Of a stretch of DNA of 64,000 nt, positions 1 through 9,032 are shown piece by piece; within the stretch, counting starts at the first letter, position 1, and every line of letters starts with the position of its first letter. The position numbers were made by a program, and so were the translations under genes. Source of the DNA: Sedimentibacter hydroxybenzoicus DSM 7310 (GTDB taxonomy: Bacteria > Bacillota > Clostridia > Tissierellales > Sedimentibacteraceae); assembly GCF_013403245.1 (NCBI RefSeq), contig NZ_JACBNQ010000001.1, forward strand, positions 62,001-126,000, written 5' to 3'. The notes beneath the pieces are model-generated. The model saw nothing but the letters and a program-made list of their open reading frames with translations, was not told the DNA's origin and searched no databases.

Positions 1-413
1 GAGTCGGACTGGGTACGGATGCATATACCAACGACATGTTTGAGTCAATGAAGGTTGCAAATATTTTACAAAGCCATCAATTGTGTGATCCGACTGTCGG
101 CTTCAATGAAACTAAACAAATGCAGTTTGAAAACAATCCTAAAATTTTAAGCAAATATTTTAATAGGGATATCGGAATATTAAAAAAGGGTGGTTATGCG
201 GATATAATAACACTTAATTATGATCCTTTAACCCCGATGTCAAAGGATAATTGGTTTGGTCACGCTTTGTTTGGTATGACCGGAAGAATAGTAAACGATA
301 CAATTATAAACGGAAAATTTGTAATGAAAGACAGAGAAATATTGACAGCTGATGTAAAAGAAATTATGAGTAAGTCTCGTGAAAGAGTTAAAGAAGTATG
401 GAAGTTCATGTAA
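1..413 (+). CDS. ssnA: Putative aminohydrolase SsnA, C-terminal part (5' end outside window)
   Basis: The reading frame is open from base 3 and ends at a TAA, so only about the last 136 residues are present. The piece starts in a metal-dependent amidohydrolase core: the motif GLGTDAYTNDMFES supplies the conserved aspartate of the barrel. It ends in the small beta-sandwich domain with the usual GYADIITL and VNDTIINGKFVMKDREI segments. These match the SsnA branch of the aminohydrolases, a family of unproven substrate that travels with selenium-dependent molybdenum hydroxylases. The neighbours (permease, hydantoinase, xanthine dehydrogenase, yqeC, yqeB) support this. The first ATG at 36 is internal, not the start. 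Substrate is not known. Confidence 0.85.
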   Translation, partial: VGLGTDAYTNDMFESMKVANILQSHQLCDPTVGFNETKQMQFENNPKILSKYFNRDIGILKKGGYADIITLNYDPLTPMSKDNWFGHALFGMTGRIVNDTIINGKFVMKDREILTADVKEIMSKSRERVKEVWKFM

Positions 414-437
414 ATATCAAATTTTGGAGGATCAATC

Positions 438-1799
438 ATGAAAAATAATACTAACAATAATAACAATTCACTGTTCAGTTTAAATGGCAATCCAAGCTTA
501 AGCACGGTAACGCCGATGTCTTTACAACATCTATTGGCGATGATAGTAGGAAACGTATTACCGGCTTTAGTATTATCGGGCGCAATAGGGCTAAACCCGG
601 AACAGCGTATTTTACTGGTTCAGGCAAGTATGTTTATAGCAGCTGTCGGAACATTTTTACAATCCACACCTATCTTTGGCGTCGGTGCAAGGCTGCCTGT
701 AATTATGGGTGTAAGCTTTGCATACATACCGACTATTTTAGCAATCGGGGGACAATATGGTATAGGTGCTGTATTAGGTGCACAGGTTGTAGGTGGTGTT
801 ACCGCATTTATAGTAGGTATATTCATAGAAAAAATCAGAAAATTTTTTCCGCCAATGGTAGCGGGGACCGTTGTTTTTACAATAGGATTATCACTATATA
901 GAGTTGCAGTTAACTACATGGCAGGAGGATTCCAACCTACCGACCCAAGATACGGCGGTTTAATATATTGGGGAATTTCAATTTTAACACTTGTAGTTGT
1001 GTTGTTGTGCAATATGTTCGGCAAAGGATATATAAAGCTTGCCGCAATATTGATAGGAATTGTTGTAGGTTACATTGCGAGCTTGATAGCAAACATAGTA
1101 ACGTTTGAGTCAATTACTTCAGCTGCTTGGTTCAGTTTACCGAGCATACTTCCGTATAAGCTTGAATTTCCAATTGCAGCTGCAGTAAGTATGGCCGTAA
1201 TGTACGTTGTCAACTCTGTTCAGGCAGTTGGTGATTTATCGGGAACAACTGTGGGCGGTATGGACAGAGAAGCAACGGACAAGGAGCTTTCAGGCGGTAT
1301 TAAGGCCAATGGTATAGTAAGTATAATCGGATCATTTATAGGTGCATTGCCGACCGCAACATACAGTCAAAATGTTGGTATAGTGGTAATGACTAAGGTT
1401 GTTAGTTTAAAGGTATTCAGATTAACAGCCTTAATGATATTGGTAGCAGGACTCATACCTAAATTTGGTGCGGTAATGACGTCAATTCCTCAAGCGGTTA
1501 TAGGAGGTGCTACGATTTCTGTTTTTGCACAAATAACTATGACAGGTATGAGATTGATAGTACAGGATGAAATGTCTGTCAGAAATACAACGATAGTAGG
1601 TCTTGGTATAGCGTTAGGAATGGGAATTACACAAATACCTAAAGAGGGATTACAATATCTTCCTGATTGGTTTAATATGGTATTTGCAAGCTCACCTGTA
1701 GTTTTAGCTACTGTAGTTGTATTCGTATTAAATATTTTGTTACCTAAAAAATCATTATCACAGGAACAGGCTGAAAGAGCTGCGATGGATAAAAAGTAA
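438..1799 (+). CDS. Xanthine/uracil permease, NCS2 family
   Basis: A 453-residue hydrophobic protein with about 14 predicted membrane segments, the normal length for nucleobase:cation symporter-2 transporters. The family signature is visible as QNVGIVVMTKV near residue 313. The stretch GDLSGTTVGGMDREAT in the middle is the conserved region with a charged residue in the substrate path. It should bring xanthine, uric acid or a related purine into the cell by ion symport. A GGAGG ribosome binding site lies just before the ATG. It sits 24 bases after ssnA and upstream of the hydantoinase and xanthine dehydrogenase, so a purine is the likely cargo, but the exact substrate cannot be read from the sequence. 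Confidence 0.9.
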   Translation: MKNNTNNNNNSLFSLNGNPSLSTVTPMSLQHLLAMIVGNVLPALVLSGAIGLNPEQRILLVQASMFIAAVGTFLQSTPIFGVGARLPVIMGVSFAYIPTILAIGGQYGIGAVLGAQVVGGVTAFIVGIFIEKIRKFFPPMVAGTVVFTIGLSLYRVAVNYMAGGFQPTDPRYGGLIYWGISILTLVVVLLCNMFGKGYIKLAAILIGIVVGYIASLIANIVTFESITSAAWFSLPSILPYKLEFPIAAAVSMAVMYVVNSVQAVGDLSGTTVGGMDREATDKELSGGIKANGIVSIIGSFIGALPTATYSQNVGIVVMTKVVSLKVFRLTALMILVAGLIPKFGAVMTSIPQAVIGGATISVFAQITMTGMRLIVQDEMSVRNTTIVGLGIALGMGITQIPKEGLQYLPDWFNMVFASSPVVLATVVVFVLNILLPKKSLSQEQAERAAMDKK

Positions 1800-1825
1800 A
1801 AGACTGAGAATCTCATGCAAGATGA

Positions 1826-1886
1826 AGGGGGACACACCTTTATGGATGGAAAATAGCTGGAGATAAGCCTTAAAGGAATGTCCCCG
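1826..1886. repeat. Imperfect GGGGACA-ended palindrome in the hydA leader
   Basis: The left arm at 1826-1844 begins GGGGGACACACCTTTA and the right arm at 1868-1885 ends AAAGGAATGTCCCC. The arms pair with a few mismatches around an inner loop. Two other elements with the same GGGGAC/GTCCCC ends occur at 5890-5954 and 12384-12440, so this looks like a dispersed REP-type palindrome and not a unique leader. It lies between the permease and the hydantoinase ribosome binding site. Confidence 0.6.
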
Positions 1887-1902
1887 TCAGAAGGAGGTTA
1901 CA

Positions 1903-3276
1903 TTGAACTTAATTATAAAAAACGGATTAATCAATGATAACGAAAAAAGCTATAAAGCTGACATATTAATAGAAAACGGCATAATAAAGCAAATAGGAAC
2001 AAATACAGAACAAAAAAATTATAAAACAATTGATGCAGACAACAAACTGATACTTCCGGGCGGTGTGGATGTTCATACACATATGGACTTAGACCTAGGG
2101 AAATATAAAGCTGTAGATGATTTTTATACAGGAACCGTGGCAGCCGCATTTGGAGGTACTACCACAATTGTTGATCACATAGCCTTTGGACCCAAGGGAT
2201 GCTCTCTTAGCCATCAAATCGATGAATATCATAAATTAGCTAAGGAAAAGGCTGTTATTGATTACAGCTTCCATGGAGTTATACAGCATGTGGATGAACA
2301 GATTTTACATGAAATGAATGAGATGGTTAATGAAGGTATAACAAGTTTTAAAGTATACATGACATATGACAATATGTTGAGTGATGAAGAAATACTGAAA
2401 GTATTAATACAAGCAAAAAAGATAAATGCCGTTATTGCGGTGCATGCTGAAAACGACGGAGCCATACAGTATTTAAGAAATTACTATAAAAGCTTAAATA
2501 GCTCAAAGCCGATATATCATGCTTTATCAAGACCTGATTCCACCGAAGCGGAAGCGATTAACAGAATGATATATTTAAGTGAAATTGCTGAATTTCCTCA
2601 TTTGTATTTTGTACATGTTTCTACTAAAAAGGGACTTGATGAAATTATAACGGCAAGAAGAAGAGGAGTCAAAAACATATATTGTGAAACTTGTACACAA
2701 TATTTAACATTGACGGAAGATTATTATAACAAAGAAAATTGTGAAGGTTTAAAATATATAATGGCGCCTCCCCTGAGAAGGACAGGAGATGTAGAGGCGC
2801 TATGGGAAGGTGTAATCAATGATGATGTTGATGTTATTGCAACGGATCATTGTCCGTTTTTCTTAGAGCAAAAATTAAAAGCAAAGTACGATTTTACGAT
2901 TGCACCCGGCGGAGTACCGGGGGTTGAAGAAAGAATGGAAATCGTTCTGACGGAAGGTATTAAGAGAGGAATATCCATTAATAAGATTATTGATAAACTA
3001 TCGACCAGACCGGCAGAAATATTTAGTTTGTATCCTAGAAAGGGAGCTATACAAGTTGGCTCAGATGCGGACATAATTATAATATCTGAAAAGAATGAAA
3101 CTATAAAGCAGGAAAATCGCCACAGCAGGGCAGACTATACACCATATGAAGGATTTAAAATTAATTATATAGTGGAAACAACAATTCTAAGAGGCGACAT
3201 AATAATTCAGGATAATAAATTGGACGCCGAAATGGGTGACGGCCAATTTATGAAAAGAAAATCAATGAAAGGATAA
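1903..3276 (+). CDS. hydA: Dihydropyrimidinase / D-hydantoinase
   Basis: A 457-residue cyclic amidohydrolase of normal length that opens the ring of hydantoins or dihydropyrimidines. Metal and catalytic motifs are in order: HTHMD near residue 58, the lysine expected to be carboxylated in SFKVYMTYD, histidines in AVHAEND and YFVHVST, and the aspartate in ATDHCPF. The start is a TTG; it is chosen because AAGGAGG ends five bases before it and no better start lies nearby. It ends five bases before the xanthine dehydrogenase start, so the two are co-transcribed. Hydantoinase genes of this type are usual members of selenium-dependent hydroxylase loci; the true substrate there is not established. 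Confidence 0.9.
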   Translation: MNLIIKNGLINDNEKSYKADILIENGIIKQIGTNTEQKNYKTIDADNKLILPGGVDVHTHMDLDLGKYKAVDDFYTGTVAAAFGGTTTIVDHIAFGPKGCSLSHQIDEYHKLAKEKAVIDYSFHGVIQHVDEQILHEMNEMVNEGITSFKVYMTYDNMLSDEEILKVLIQAKKINAVIAVHAENDGAIQYLRNYYKSLNSSKPIYHALSRPDSTEAEAINRMIYLSEIAEFPHLYFVHVSTKKGLDEIITARRRGVKNIYCETCTQYLTLTEDYYNKENCEGLKYIMAPPLRRTGDVEALWEGVINDDVDVIATDHCPFFLEQKLKAKYDFTIAPGGVPGVEERMEIVLTEGIKRGISINKIIDKLSTRPAEIFSLYPRKGAIQVGSDADIIIISEKNETIKQENRHSRADYTPYEGFKINYIVETTILRGDIIIQDNKLDAEMGDGQFMKRKSMKG

Positions 3277-3281
3277 TTATT

Positions 3282-5888
3282 ATGTATTTATTAAATATAA
3301 ACGGAAATACCTATGAAATTGAACAAGACAAAAAGCTGATGGATTATTTAAGAGATGATTTGCACCTGACATCTGTTAAAAACGGCTGTAATGAAGGTGC
3401 TTGCGGTGCTTGTTCAATACTTGTTGACGGTAAGGTTGTTAAATCCTGTGTCATGAAGGTTTCTAAATTTGCGGGAAAAGAAATAATTACGGTTGAAGGC
3501 TTAACCGAAAGAGAAAAGGATGTTTACAGCTATGCATTCGGAAAGGCAGGAGCCGTTCAATGCGGATTTTGTATACCGGGTATGGTTATCAGTGCTAAGT
3601 GTCTAATCGATAAAAACGATAATCCAACCAAGGATGATGTAAAAAAAGCAATAAAAAATAATATTTGCAGATGTACCGGTTACGTAAAAATCGAGGAAGC
3701 AATATTATTGGCGGCAGAAATCCTAAGAAATAATCAGGATTTACCTGAAGTTGATTACACTGTTAAGATAGGCATGGATATTTTCAGAGTAGACTCAAAG
3801 GACAAAACCTTAGGTAAAGCAAAATATGCCGATGATTATCATTATGACGATATCCTGTATGGTAAAAATGTATTTTCCGGATATGCAAGAGCAAAAGTTT
3901 TGTCTGTGGATATAAGTGACGCATTGATTATGCCCGGAGTAGCAGCGGTTTTTACGGCCAAGGATATACCGGGAAACAGATATATCGGACATTTGGCTCA
4001 TGATTGGCCGGGAATGATAGATGTGGGAGAGCAAACGAAGTGTATAGGAGATACAATTGCAATGGTTGTGGCAGAAAGCAGGGAGCAGGCAGAGGAAGCA
4101 GTAAAAGCGGTAAAGGTAGAATATGAAGTGTTACAACCTGTTACTACCGTTGAGGAGGCAATGACTCCCGGCGCTCACCAAGTTCATAGTGAAGGTTATA
4201 CAATGTTCGGTAAATTTATTGTTCCCGAAAACAACCTTTATTCGCATCAGGAAATGAAAAGAGGAGATGCTGAAACAGCTTTAGCTGATTCAAAATATGT
4301 GGCGGAAGGGACATTTGAAGTACCTGCTACAGAGCACGCATTTTTAGAGCCGGAAACTGCAATAGGAATACCTGACAATGACGGCATAACGGTTATTACC
4401 GGAGGTCAGGGCATATATGACGAATACAATGAAATAAGCGAATACTTAGGTATACCAAGGGAAAAGGTAAGAATTCAAAGTGCCGTTGTGGGAGGCGGAT
4501 TCGGCGGCAAGGAAGATATGAGCGTCCAGCACCAGGCAGCACTTTGTGCATATTTAATAAAAAGACCTGTAAAAGTATCCTTCAGCAGACAGGAAAGCAT
4601 CAATTATCATCCTAAACGTCACGCAATGAAAATGCACTTTAAAATCGGCTGCGATGAAAATGGAATATTCAGGGGTATGAAAGCAAGGATTGTTTCTGAT
4701 ACAGGTGCTTATGGTTCCCTTGGAGGTCCGGTACTGCAAAGAGCTTGTACCCACGCGGGGGGACCGTATAATTATCAAAATGTGGATATTGAAGGAAATG
4801 CGTATTATACAAACAATCCTCCTGCGGGAGCATTCAGAGGATTTGGTGTTACTCAATCAGCCTTTGCCATTGAATGCTTAATAAACGAACTTGCTGAAAA
4901 GTCAGGACTGTCAGGATGGGAAATAAGATATAAGAATGCTATCAGGACGGGTCAGTCTCTTCCGAACGGTCAGATGGCCGATAACGGTACGGGAATGGCA
5001 GAAACGCTGGAAGCTGTAAAGGATGACTTTGAGAAATATGAAAAAGATCCGAATTATCATGTGGGGATAGCTTGTGCAATGAAAAATGCAGGACTTGGTG
5101 TTTCGGTTCCGGATCCCGGGAGATGTAATTTGTTTATATCCAATGGTAAGGTTTATGCAAGATCTTCAGCAGGGGCCATAGGCCAAGGTATACAAACCGT
5201 GCTGATGCAAATAATATGTGAAACCACCGCTTTAACCGGTGATAAGGTTGTAGTTGAACATCCGGATACAAAATTTGCACCTGATGCAGGTACAACTACA
5301 GCTTCGAGACAAACGACCTTTACGGGTGAGGCTGCACGAATTGCTTCATTACAATTAAAGGCGGAAATAGAAAAAGGTAATTCATTGGAAAGCTTGGAAG
5401 GAACTGAATTTATAGGAGAATTTGATTTTAAAACAGATCCCCTAGGTTCTCCCAAATCAAACCCCGTAAGCCATATTTCCTATGGTTACGCAACTCAATT
5501 GGTAGTAATCGACAGCGAAGGAAAGCTCCATAAGGTTATAGCTGCCCACGATGTTGGCAGAGCAATTAACCCCAAAGCAGCAAGGGGTCAAATTGAAGGT
5601 GGGATTGCCATGTCGTTAGGATATGGATTAACGGAGGACTTTCCGATAAAAGATGGAGTTCCGCAGGTTAAATTCGGTACTTTGGGTCTTTTCAAAGCCA
5701 CCCAGATGCCGGACGTAGAAATACATTTAATCGAAAAGAATAATCTTAACGGAGTAGCTTACGGTGCTAAAGGATTGGGAGAAATAGTCGTAATACCGGG
5801 AGCTCCCGCATGTCAAAATGCTTATTATAAAAAAGATGGCATTTTCAGATATAAATTACCTTTACAAAATACTTTCTATAAAAAATAA
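3282..5888 (+). CDS. xdh: Selenium-dependent xanthine dehydrogenase (fused FeS and Mo subunits)
   Basis: An 868-residue molybdenum hydroxylase. Residues 1-155 carry two [2Fe-2S] clusters: CNEGACGACS with a later C, then CGFCIPGM and CRCTGY. From about 165 on is the molybdopterin-binding part, with GGGFGGKED near 405, GAFRGFGV near 515, and the catalytic glutamate in AYGAKGLGE near 830. The usual FAD domain is missing, so electrons probably go to a partner other than NAD via a local flavin. The fusion and the neighbours yqeC and mocA-yqeB match the family in which a labile selenium is a ligand of molybdenum; this is inference, since no selenocysteine is involved. Xanthine is the likely substrate, another purine or N-heterocycle is possible. 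Confidence 0.88.
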   Translation: MYLLNINGNTYEIEQDKKLMDYLRDDLHLTSVKNGCNEGACGACSILVDGKVVKSCVMKVSKFAGKEIITVEGLTEREKDVYSYAFGKAGAVQCGFCIPGMVISAKCLIDKNDNPTKDDVKKAIKNNICRCTGYVKIEEAILLAAEILRNNQDLPEVDYTVKIGMDIFRVDSKDKTLGKAKYADDYHYDDILYGKNVFSGYARAKVLSVDISDALIMPGVAAVFTAKDIPGNRYIGHLAHDWPGMIDVGEQTKCIGDTIAMVVAESREQAEEAVKAVKVEYEVLQPVTTVEEAMTPGAHQVHSEGYTMFGKFIVPENNLYSHQEMKRGDAETALADSKYVAEGTFEVPATEHAFLEPETAIGIPDNDGITVITGGQGIYDEYNEISEYLGIPREKVRIQSAVVGGGFGGKEDMSVQHQAALCAYLIKRPVKVSFSRQESINYHPKRHAMKMHFKIGCDENGIFRGMKARIVSDTGAYGSLGGPVLQRACTHAGGPYNYQNVDIEGNAYYTNNPPAGAFRGFGVTQSAFAIECLINELAEKSGLSGWEIRYKNAIRTGQSLPNGQMADNGTGMAETLEAVKDDFEKYEKDPNYHVGIACAMKNAGLGVSVPDPGRCNLFISNGKVYARSSAGAIGQGIQTVLMQIICETTALTGDKVVVEHPDTKFAPDAGTTTASRQTTFTGEAARIASLQLKAEIEKGNSLESLEGTEFIGEFDFKTDPLGSPKSNPVSHISYGYATQLVVIDSEGKLHKVIAAHDVGRAINPKAARGQIEGGIAMSLGYGLTEDFPIKDGVPQVKFGTLGLFKATQMPDVEIHLIEKNNLNGVAYGAKGLGEIVVIPGAPACQNAYYKKDGIFRYKLPLQNTFYKK

Positions 5889-5889
5889 G

Positions 5890-5954
5890 GCATTTTGGGG
5901 ACGGACCTTTCAGTGAAATGATTCGCTTCACTGAAAGGTCCGTCCCCAAAATGC
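5890..5954. repeat. Perfect 28-bp inverted repeat, GGGGACG family
   Basis: The arms at 5890-5917 and 5927-5954 are exact reverse complements of 28 bases around a 9-base loop. Each arm contains GGGGACGGACCTTTCAGTG or its complement. It begins two bases after the xanthine dehydrogenase stop codon. The transcript would form a very stable hairpin. It has no run of T behind it, so it is not a typical terminator. The perfect arms suggest a recently acquired REP or miniature palindromic element. Confidence 0.85.
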
Positions 5955-5964
5955 TCAAAATATG

Positions 5965-5990
5965 AATGTCATCATGTTAATGATGACATT
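5965..5990. other. Short hairpin upstream of yqeC
   Basis: The sequence AATGTCATCAT, a GTTA loop and ATGATGACATT form an 11-base-pair perfect stem. No run of T follows. It could be a protein-binding palindrome or a processing hairpin between the xanthine dehydrogenase and yqeC. Function unknown. Confidence 0.5.
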
Positions 5991-6040
5991 TCTGCTACAT
6001 AATGATAAAATAAAGAAAATAATTAGTTAACGGGTGGGTT

Positions 6041-6760
6041 ATGAACAGCTTATCTTCAATTTTTAATATAAAAAAAGGTGATATAGTATCCATTGCCGGA
6101 AGCGGCGGCAAAACAACGCTTATGTACCGTCTGGCAAATGAATTAAAGGATAAATACAAGGTTCTTGTCACCACAAGTACTAAAATTTATATGCCTGACA
6201 AAAAATATAAAATTTATACGACTGTTGATAGTTATATAAATAGTTTTAATAAACTTGATAATGGAATAACCGTAATCGCAAAGGATCTAAATATCGAAAG
6301 CAATAAATTAATCGGTATAAATGATGATGACTTAGACATTTTAATAAAATACTTCGATATAATATTAATAGAGGCAGACGGTTCAAGGGGATTACCATTA
6401 AAGGGATGGAAGGAGGATGAGCCTGTAATATTGAAAGCTTCCAATAAGACAATAGGCATAATTCCGGCAAATACAATTAATAAAAATATAACTACAGATT
6501 TTGTACATAATCATGATGAATTTAATATATTGACTGATTACAGTAATAACCTTGACTTTGAAGCTATAGGTCAAATATGCATCCGTAAAGATGGACTTTT
6601 TAAGAATTCAAGGGGAAATTTATATTTATTTCTGAATCAGGCAGATACAGAAGAAGATATTAAAAATTCCGGAGAGCTTTTCGCATATTTAGAAAAATAT
6701 AAGCATAATTTTAAAACATGCTGGGGCTCCTTGAAAAAAGAGGAATATTATGAATGTTAG
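6041..6760 (+). CDS. yqeC: Selenium-dependent hydroxylase accessory protein YqeC
   Basis: A 239-residue protein with a P-loop-like GSGGKTTL at residues 20-27 and the family motif IEADGSRGLPLKGW around 108-121. YqeC proteins occur only with selenium-dependent molybdenum hydroxylases and are thought to help mature them; the reaction is not known. The ATG is preceded by a GGGTGGG ribosome binding site. Its last 11 bases overlap the next gene, so translation of the two is probably coupled. It is separated from the xanthine dehydrogenase by two hairpins, so it may be transcribed at a different level. Confidence 0.88.
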   Translation: MNSLSSIFNIKKGDIVSIAGSGGKTTLMYRLANELKDKYKVLVTTSTKIYMPDKKYKIYTTVDSYINSFNKLDNGITVIAKDLNIESNKLIGINDDDLDILIKYFDIILIEADGSRGLPLKGWKEDEPVILKASNKTIGIIPANTINKNITTDFVHNHDEFNILTDYSNNLDFEAIGQICIRKDGLFKNSRGNLYLFLNQADTEEDIKNSGELFAYLEKYKHNFKTCWGSLKKEEYYEC

Positions 6761-8150
6761 TGCGATTGTTTTAGCAGCAGGATTATCAAGAAGAATGAAT
6801 CAAAATAAACTTTTGATGAAGCTTGATGGTATCGAAATATATAAACATATACTTAATACAATTGAAGAATGCAAGGAGTTTATTGGTGAAATTATTGTTG
6901 TGGGTAAGGACAGTGAGGTTTTATATTATGCTGAATCATTAGGTTTTAAGACAAAGCAGAACAACATTTCTTACTTAGGACAAAGCACTTCAATAAAAAT
7001 GGGCATAGAAAATTTAAAACCTGCGGACGGTTATATGTTTTTTGTTTCGGACCAGCCCTTCATAAAAAAAGATACAATTAAAAAATTATACGATTCCTTT
7101 AATGAGAATAGGGACAAAATAATAATACCAAGCTATAACGGTGTAAAGGGAAATCCGTCCATATTTCCTCACAGATTCAAGGAAGAGCTTCTTGGTTTGA
7201 GCGGTGATGTGGGAGGAAAGGACGTAATAAAAAAGCATCCGGAGGAAATCGTAAAAGTTGATATACGGACAGATAAGGAACATATAGATATAGATACTAT
7301 GGAGGACTATAAAAAGCAAATAAATCGGGGTGATTTTATGAAGGGAGAAGTAATTGTAGTCAAAGGCGGGGGAGATATTGCTTCGGGTATTATTCAGAAG
7401 CTGCATAGAACAGGATTCAGAGTGTTGGTGCTTGAAACGGAAAAACCAACATCAATAAGAAGGACTGTTTGTTTTTCAGAGGCAGTGTATGACGGTAAGA
7501 TGAAAATAGAGAGTATTACATCCGTGCATGCAAAAAGTATTCAGGAAATATATGATGCATGGTCAAATGATTGCATACCTGTGGTTGTAGACCCGGAAGG
7601 TGCTTATATTAATAAGCTTAATCCTATTGCAGTCGTAGATGCCATAATTGCTAAAAAGAATACGGGAATGAAAAAGGATGCTGCGCCTGTAACTATTGCT
7701 GTAGGATCCGGCTTTGAAGCAGGGAAGGATGTTCATATAGTTATAGAAAGTAACCGGGGGCATAATTTAGGCAGGTTGATTTTCAGCGGATCTGCGGAAC
7801 AAAATACCATGGAGCCGGGAAATATAGACGGATTTACATTCGAAAGGGTCTTATATTCTCCTGATGAGGGAAATTTTATTACTAATCATAAAATTGGTAA
7901 CTTGGTAAAAAAAGGCGATATAATCGGTAGCGTAAATGATAAAAGTGTAGTTGCTAAATTAGACGGCGTAATCAGGGGGTTAATTCGTGAAGGTGTTTAT
8001 GTTGCCGAAGGACAAAAAATCGGAGACATAGATCCAAGAGGTGATGAGAAGTATTGCTACAGCATATCTGATAAAGCTAGGGCAATAGGAGGAGCAGTTT
8101 TAGAGGCGGTGCTGATCCTATTACAGCAACCTAACAATTTGTCATCCTGA
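6750..8150 (+). CDS. yqeB: Fused MocA-like nucleotidyltransferase and YqeB maturation protein
   Basis: A 466-residue fusion. Residues 1-190 are a MocA/YgfJ-type NTP transferase (VLAAGLSRRM near the start, VSDQPF and KGNPSIF later) that would load a nucleotide on the molybdenum cofactor. Residues 197-466 are YqeB, with VVKGGGDIASG at its start and AIGGAVLEAVL at its end; YqeB is required for selenium-dependent molybdenum hydroxylases by association. In many genomes these are two genes. Here a GGGGTG ribosome binding site and an in-frame ATG at 7338 stand exactly at the junction, so YqeB may also be made alone. The last three codons and the TGA stop lie inside a dispersed repeat, which adds a short tail (NLSS). 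Confidence 0.88.
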   Translation: MNVSAIVLAAGLSRRMNQNKLLMKLDGIEIYKHILNTIEECKEFIGEIIVVGKDSEVLYYAESLGFKTKQNNISYLGQSTSIKMGIENLKPADGYMFFVSDQPFIKKDTIKKLYDSFNENRDKIIIPSYNGVKGNPSIFPHRFKEELLGLSGDVGGKDVIKKHPEEIVKVDIRTDKEHIDIDTMEDYKKQINRGDFMKGEVIVVKGGGDIASGIIQKLHRTGFRVLVLETEKPTSIRRTVCFSEAVYDGKMKIESITSVHAKSIQEIYDAWSNDCIPVVVDPEGAYINKLNPIAVVDAIIAKKNTGMKKDAAPVTIAVGSGFEAGKDVHIVIESNRGHNLGRLIFSGSAEQNTMEPGNIDGFTFERVLYSPDEGNFITNHKIGNLVKKGDIIGSVNDKSVVAKLDGVIRGLIREGVYVAEGQKIGDIDPRGDEKYCYSISDKARAIGGAVLEAVLILLQQPNNLSS

Positions 8151-8168
8151 GTGTAAACGAAGGATCCT
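8141..8168 (+). repeat. GTCATYCTGA dispersed repeat, single unit
   Basis: The unit starts GTCATCCTGAGTG and continues AAACGAAGGATCC. It belongs to the family also seen at 23491, 27249, 38796, 42351, 53087 and 60970. It overlaps the 3' end of yqeB and supplies its TGA stop codon. Confidence 0.8.
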
Positions 8169-8191
8169 AAGTAGCTTATATGTAATTGTTT

Positions 8192-8222
8192 AAAAATCAT
8201 ATTGTTAAAATATGATTTTTTT
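8192..8222 (+). terminator. Rho-independent terminator after yqeB
   Basis: An AT-rich stem pairs AAAATCATAT with ATATGATTTT and is followed at once by a run of T. It closes the selenium-dependent hydroxylase operon before the ParA-like gene. The stem has few G-C pairs, so its strength is uncertain. Confidence 0.65.
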
Positions 8223-8269
8223 GTTACAATTTAAAAAACTATGTCGAAAATTGTTTTTAAGGAGAGTAT

Positions 8270-9031
8270 ATGGCTAAGATAATTTCTGTAACAAATCAAA
8301 AAGGTGGAGTGGGAAAGACCACTACAACAGGTGCCGTTGCTGCAGGTTATAAATTGAAGGGTTACAAGGTATTATGCGTTGATTTAGATCCTCAGGCTAA
8401 TTTAAGCTTCAGTGCCGGTGCGGAAACTGAGGAGTGCCCGACTATTTATGAAATATTGAAAGGAGAGGCGAATACATACTTTTCAATACAGAAAATGGAT
8501 TCCTTTGATATAATATCATCCAATATTTTACTAAGCGGAATTGAATTGGAATTTACACAGACAGGAAGAGAATATTTATTAAAGGAAGCATTGTCATCAG
8601 TTAAGGACAAATATGATTATATTTTTTTAGACACACCTCCTGCACTGAGTATTTTAACGGTTAATGCGTTCACTGCATCTGATTTTATTATTATCCCCAT
8701 GCTTGCTGATATTTTTAGCCTGCAGGGAATAGCACAGCTTTCGGAAACCATAGACAGAGTGAGAAAATATTGTAATTCTAATGTTAAGGTAGAGGGTATA
8801 GTACTTACAAAATTTAACATGAGGACTGTTTTAAGCAGAGAAATTAAAGGAACGGCGGAATTGATAGCGGAACGATTGAATACTGAAATATTTAATACGA
8901 CAATCAGATCGAGCGTTGCTGTTATGGAAGCACAAACCAATCAATTGGATATATATAATTACTCACCAAAAAATGGAGCTGCAAAGGACTATATGGATTT
9001 AGTAGAAGAGCTTATTGAAAGAGGATTATAA
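8270..9031 (+). CDS. ParA/Soj-family ATPase, orphan
   Basis: A 253-residue deviant Walker ATPase. KGGVGKTTT at residues 11-19 is the Walker A motif with the signature lysine, DLDPQANLS near residue 38 is switch I, and FLDTPPALS is Walker B. It lacks an N-terminal DNA-binding extension, so it is of the short Soj type. There is no ParB downstream; instead a ComFB protein follows by one base and chemotaxis genes come next. ParA-like proteins of this type position chemotaxis arrays (ParC) or flagella in other bacteria, so a role in placing the chemotaxis machinery is possible, but this is inference from position only. An AAGGAG site precedes the ATG. Confidence 0.8.
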   Translation: MAKIISVTNQKGGVGKTTTTGAVAAGYKLKGYKVLCVDLDPQANLSFSAGAETEECPTIYEILKGEANTYFSIQKMDSFDIISSNILLSGIELEFTQTGREYLLKEALSSVKDKYDYIFLDTPPALSILTVNAFTASDFIIIPMLADIFSLQGIAQLSETIDRVRKYCNSNVKVEGIVLTKFNMRTVLSREIKGTAELIAERLNTEIFNTTIRSSVAVMEAQTNQLDIYNYSPKNGAAKDYMDLVEELIERGL

Positions 9032-9032
9032 T

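Noticed and set aside
3282-5888. Selenocysteine codon in the xanthine dehydrogenase
   Set aside because: The frame has no internal TGA; selenium in this family is thought to be a loose ligand of molybdenum and not a selenocysteine.
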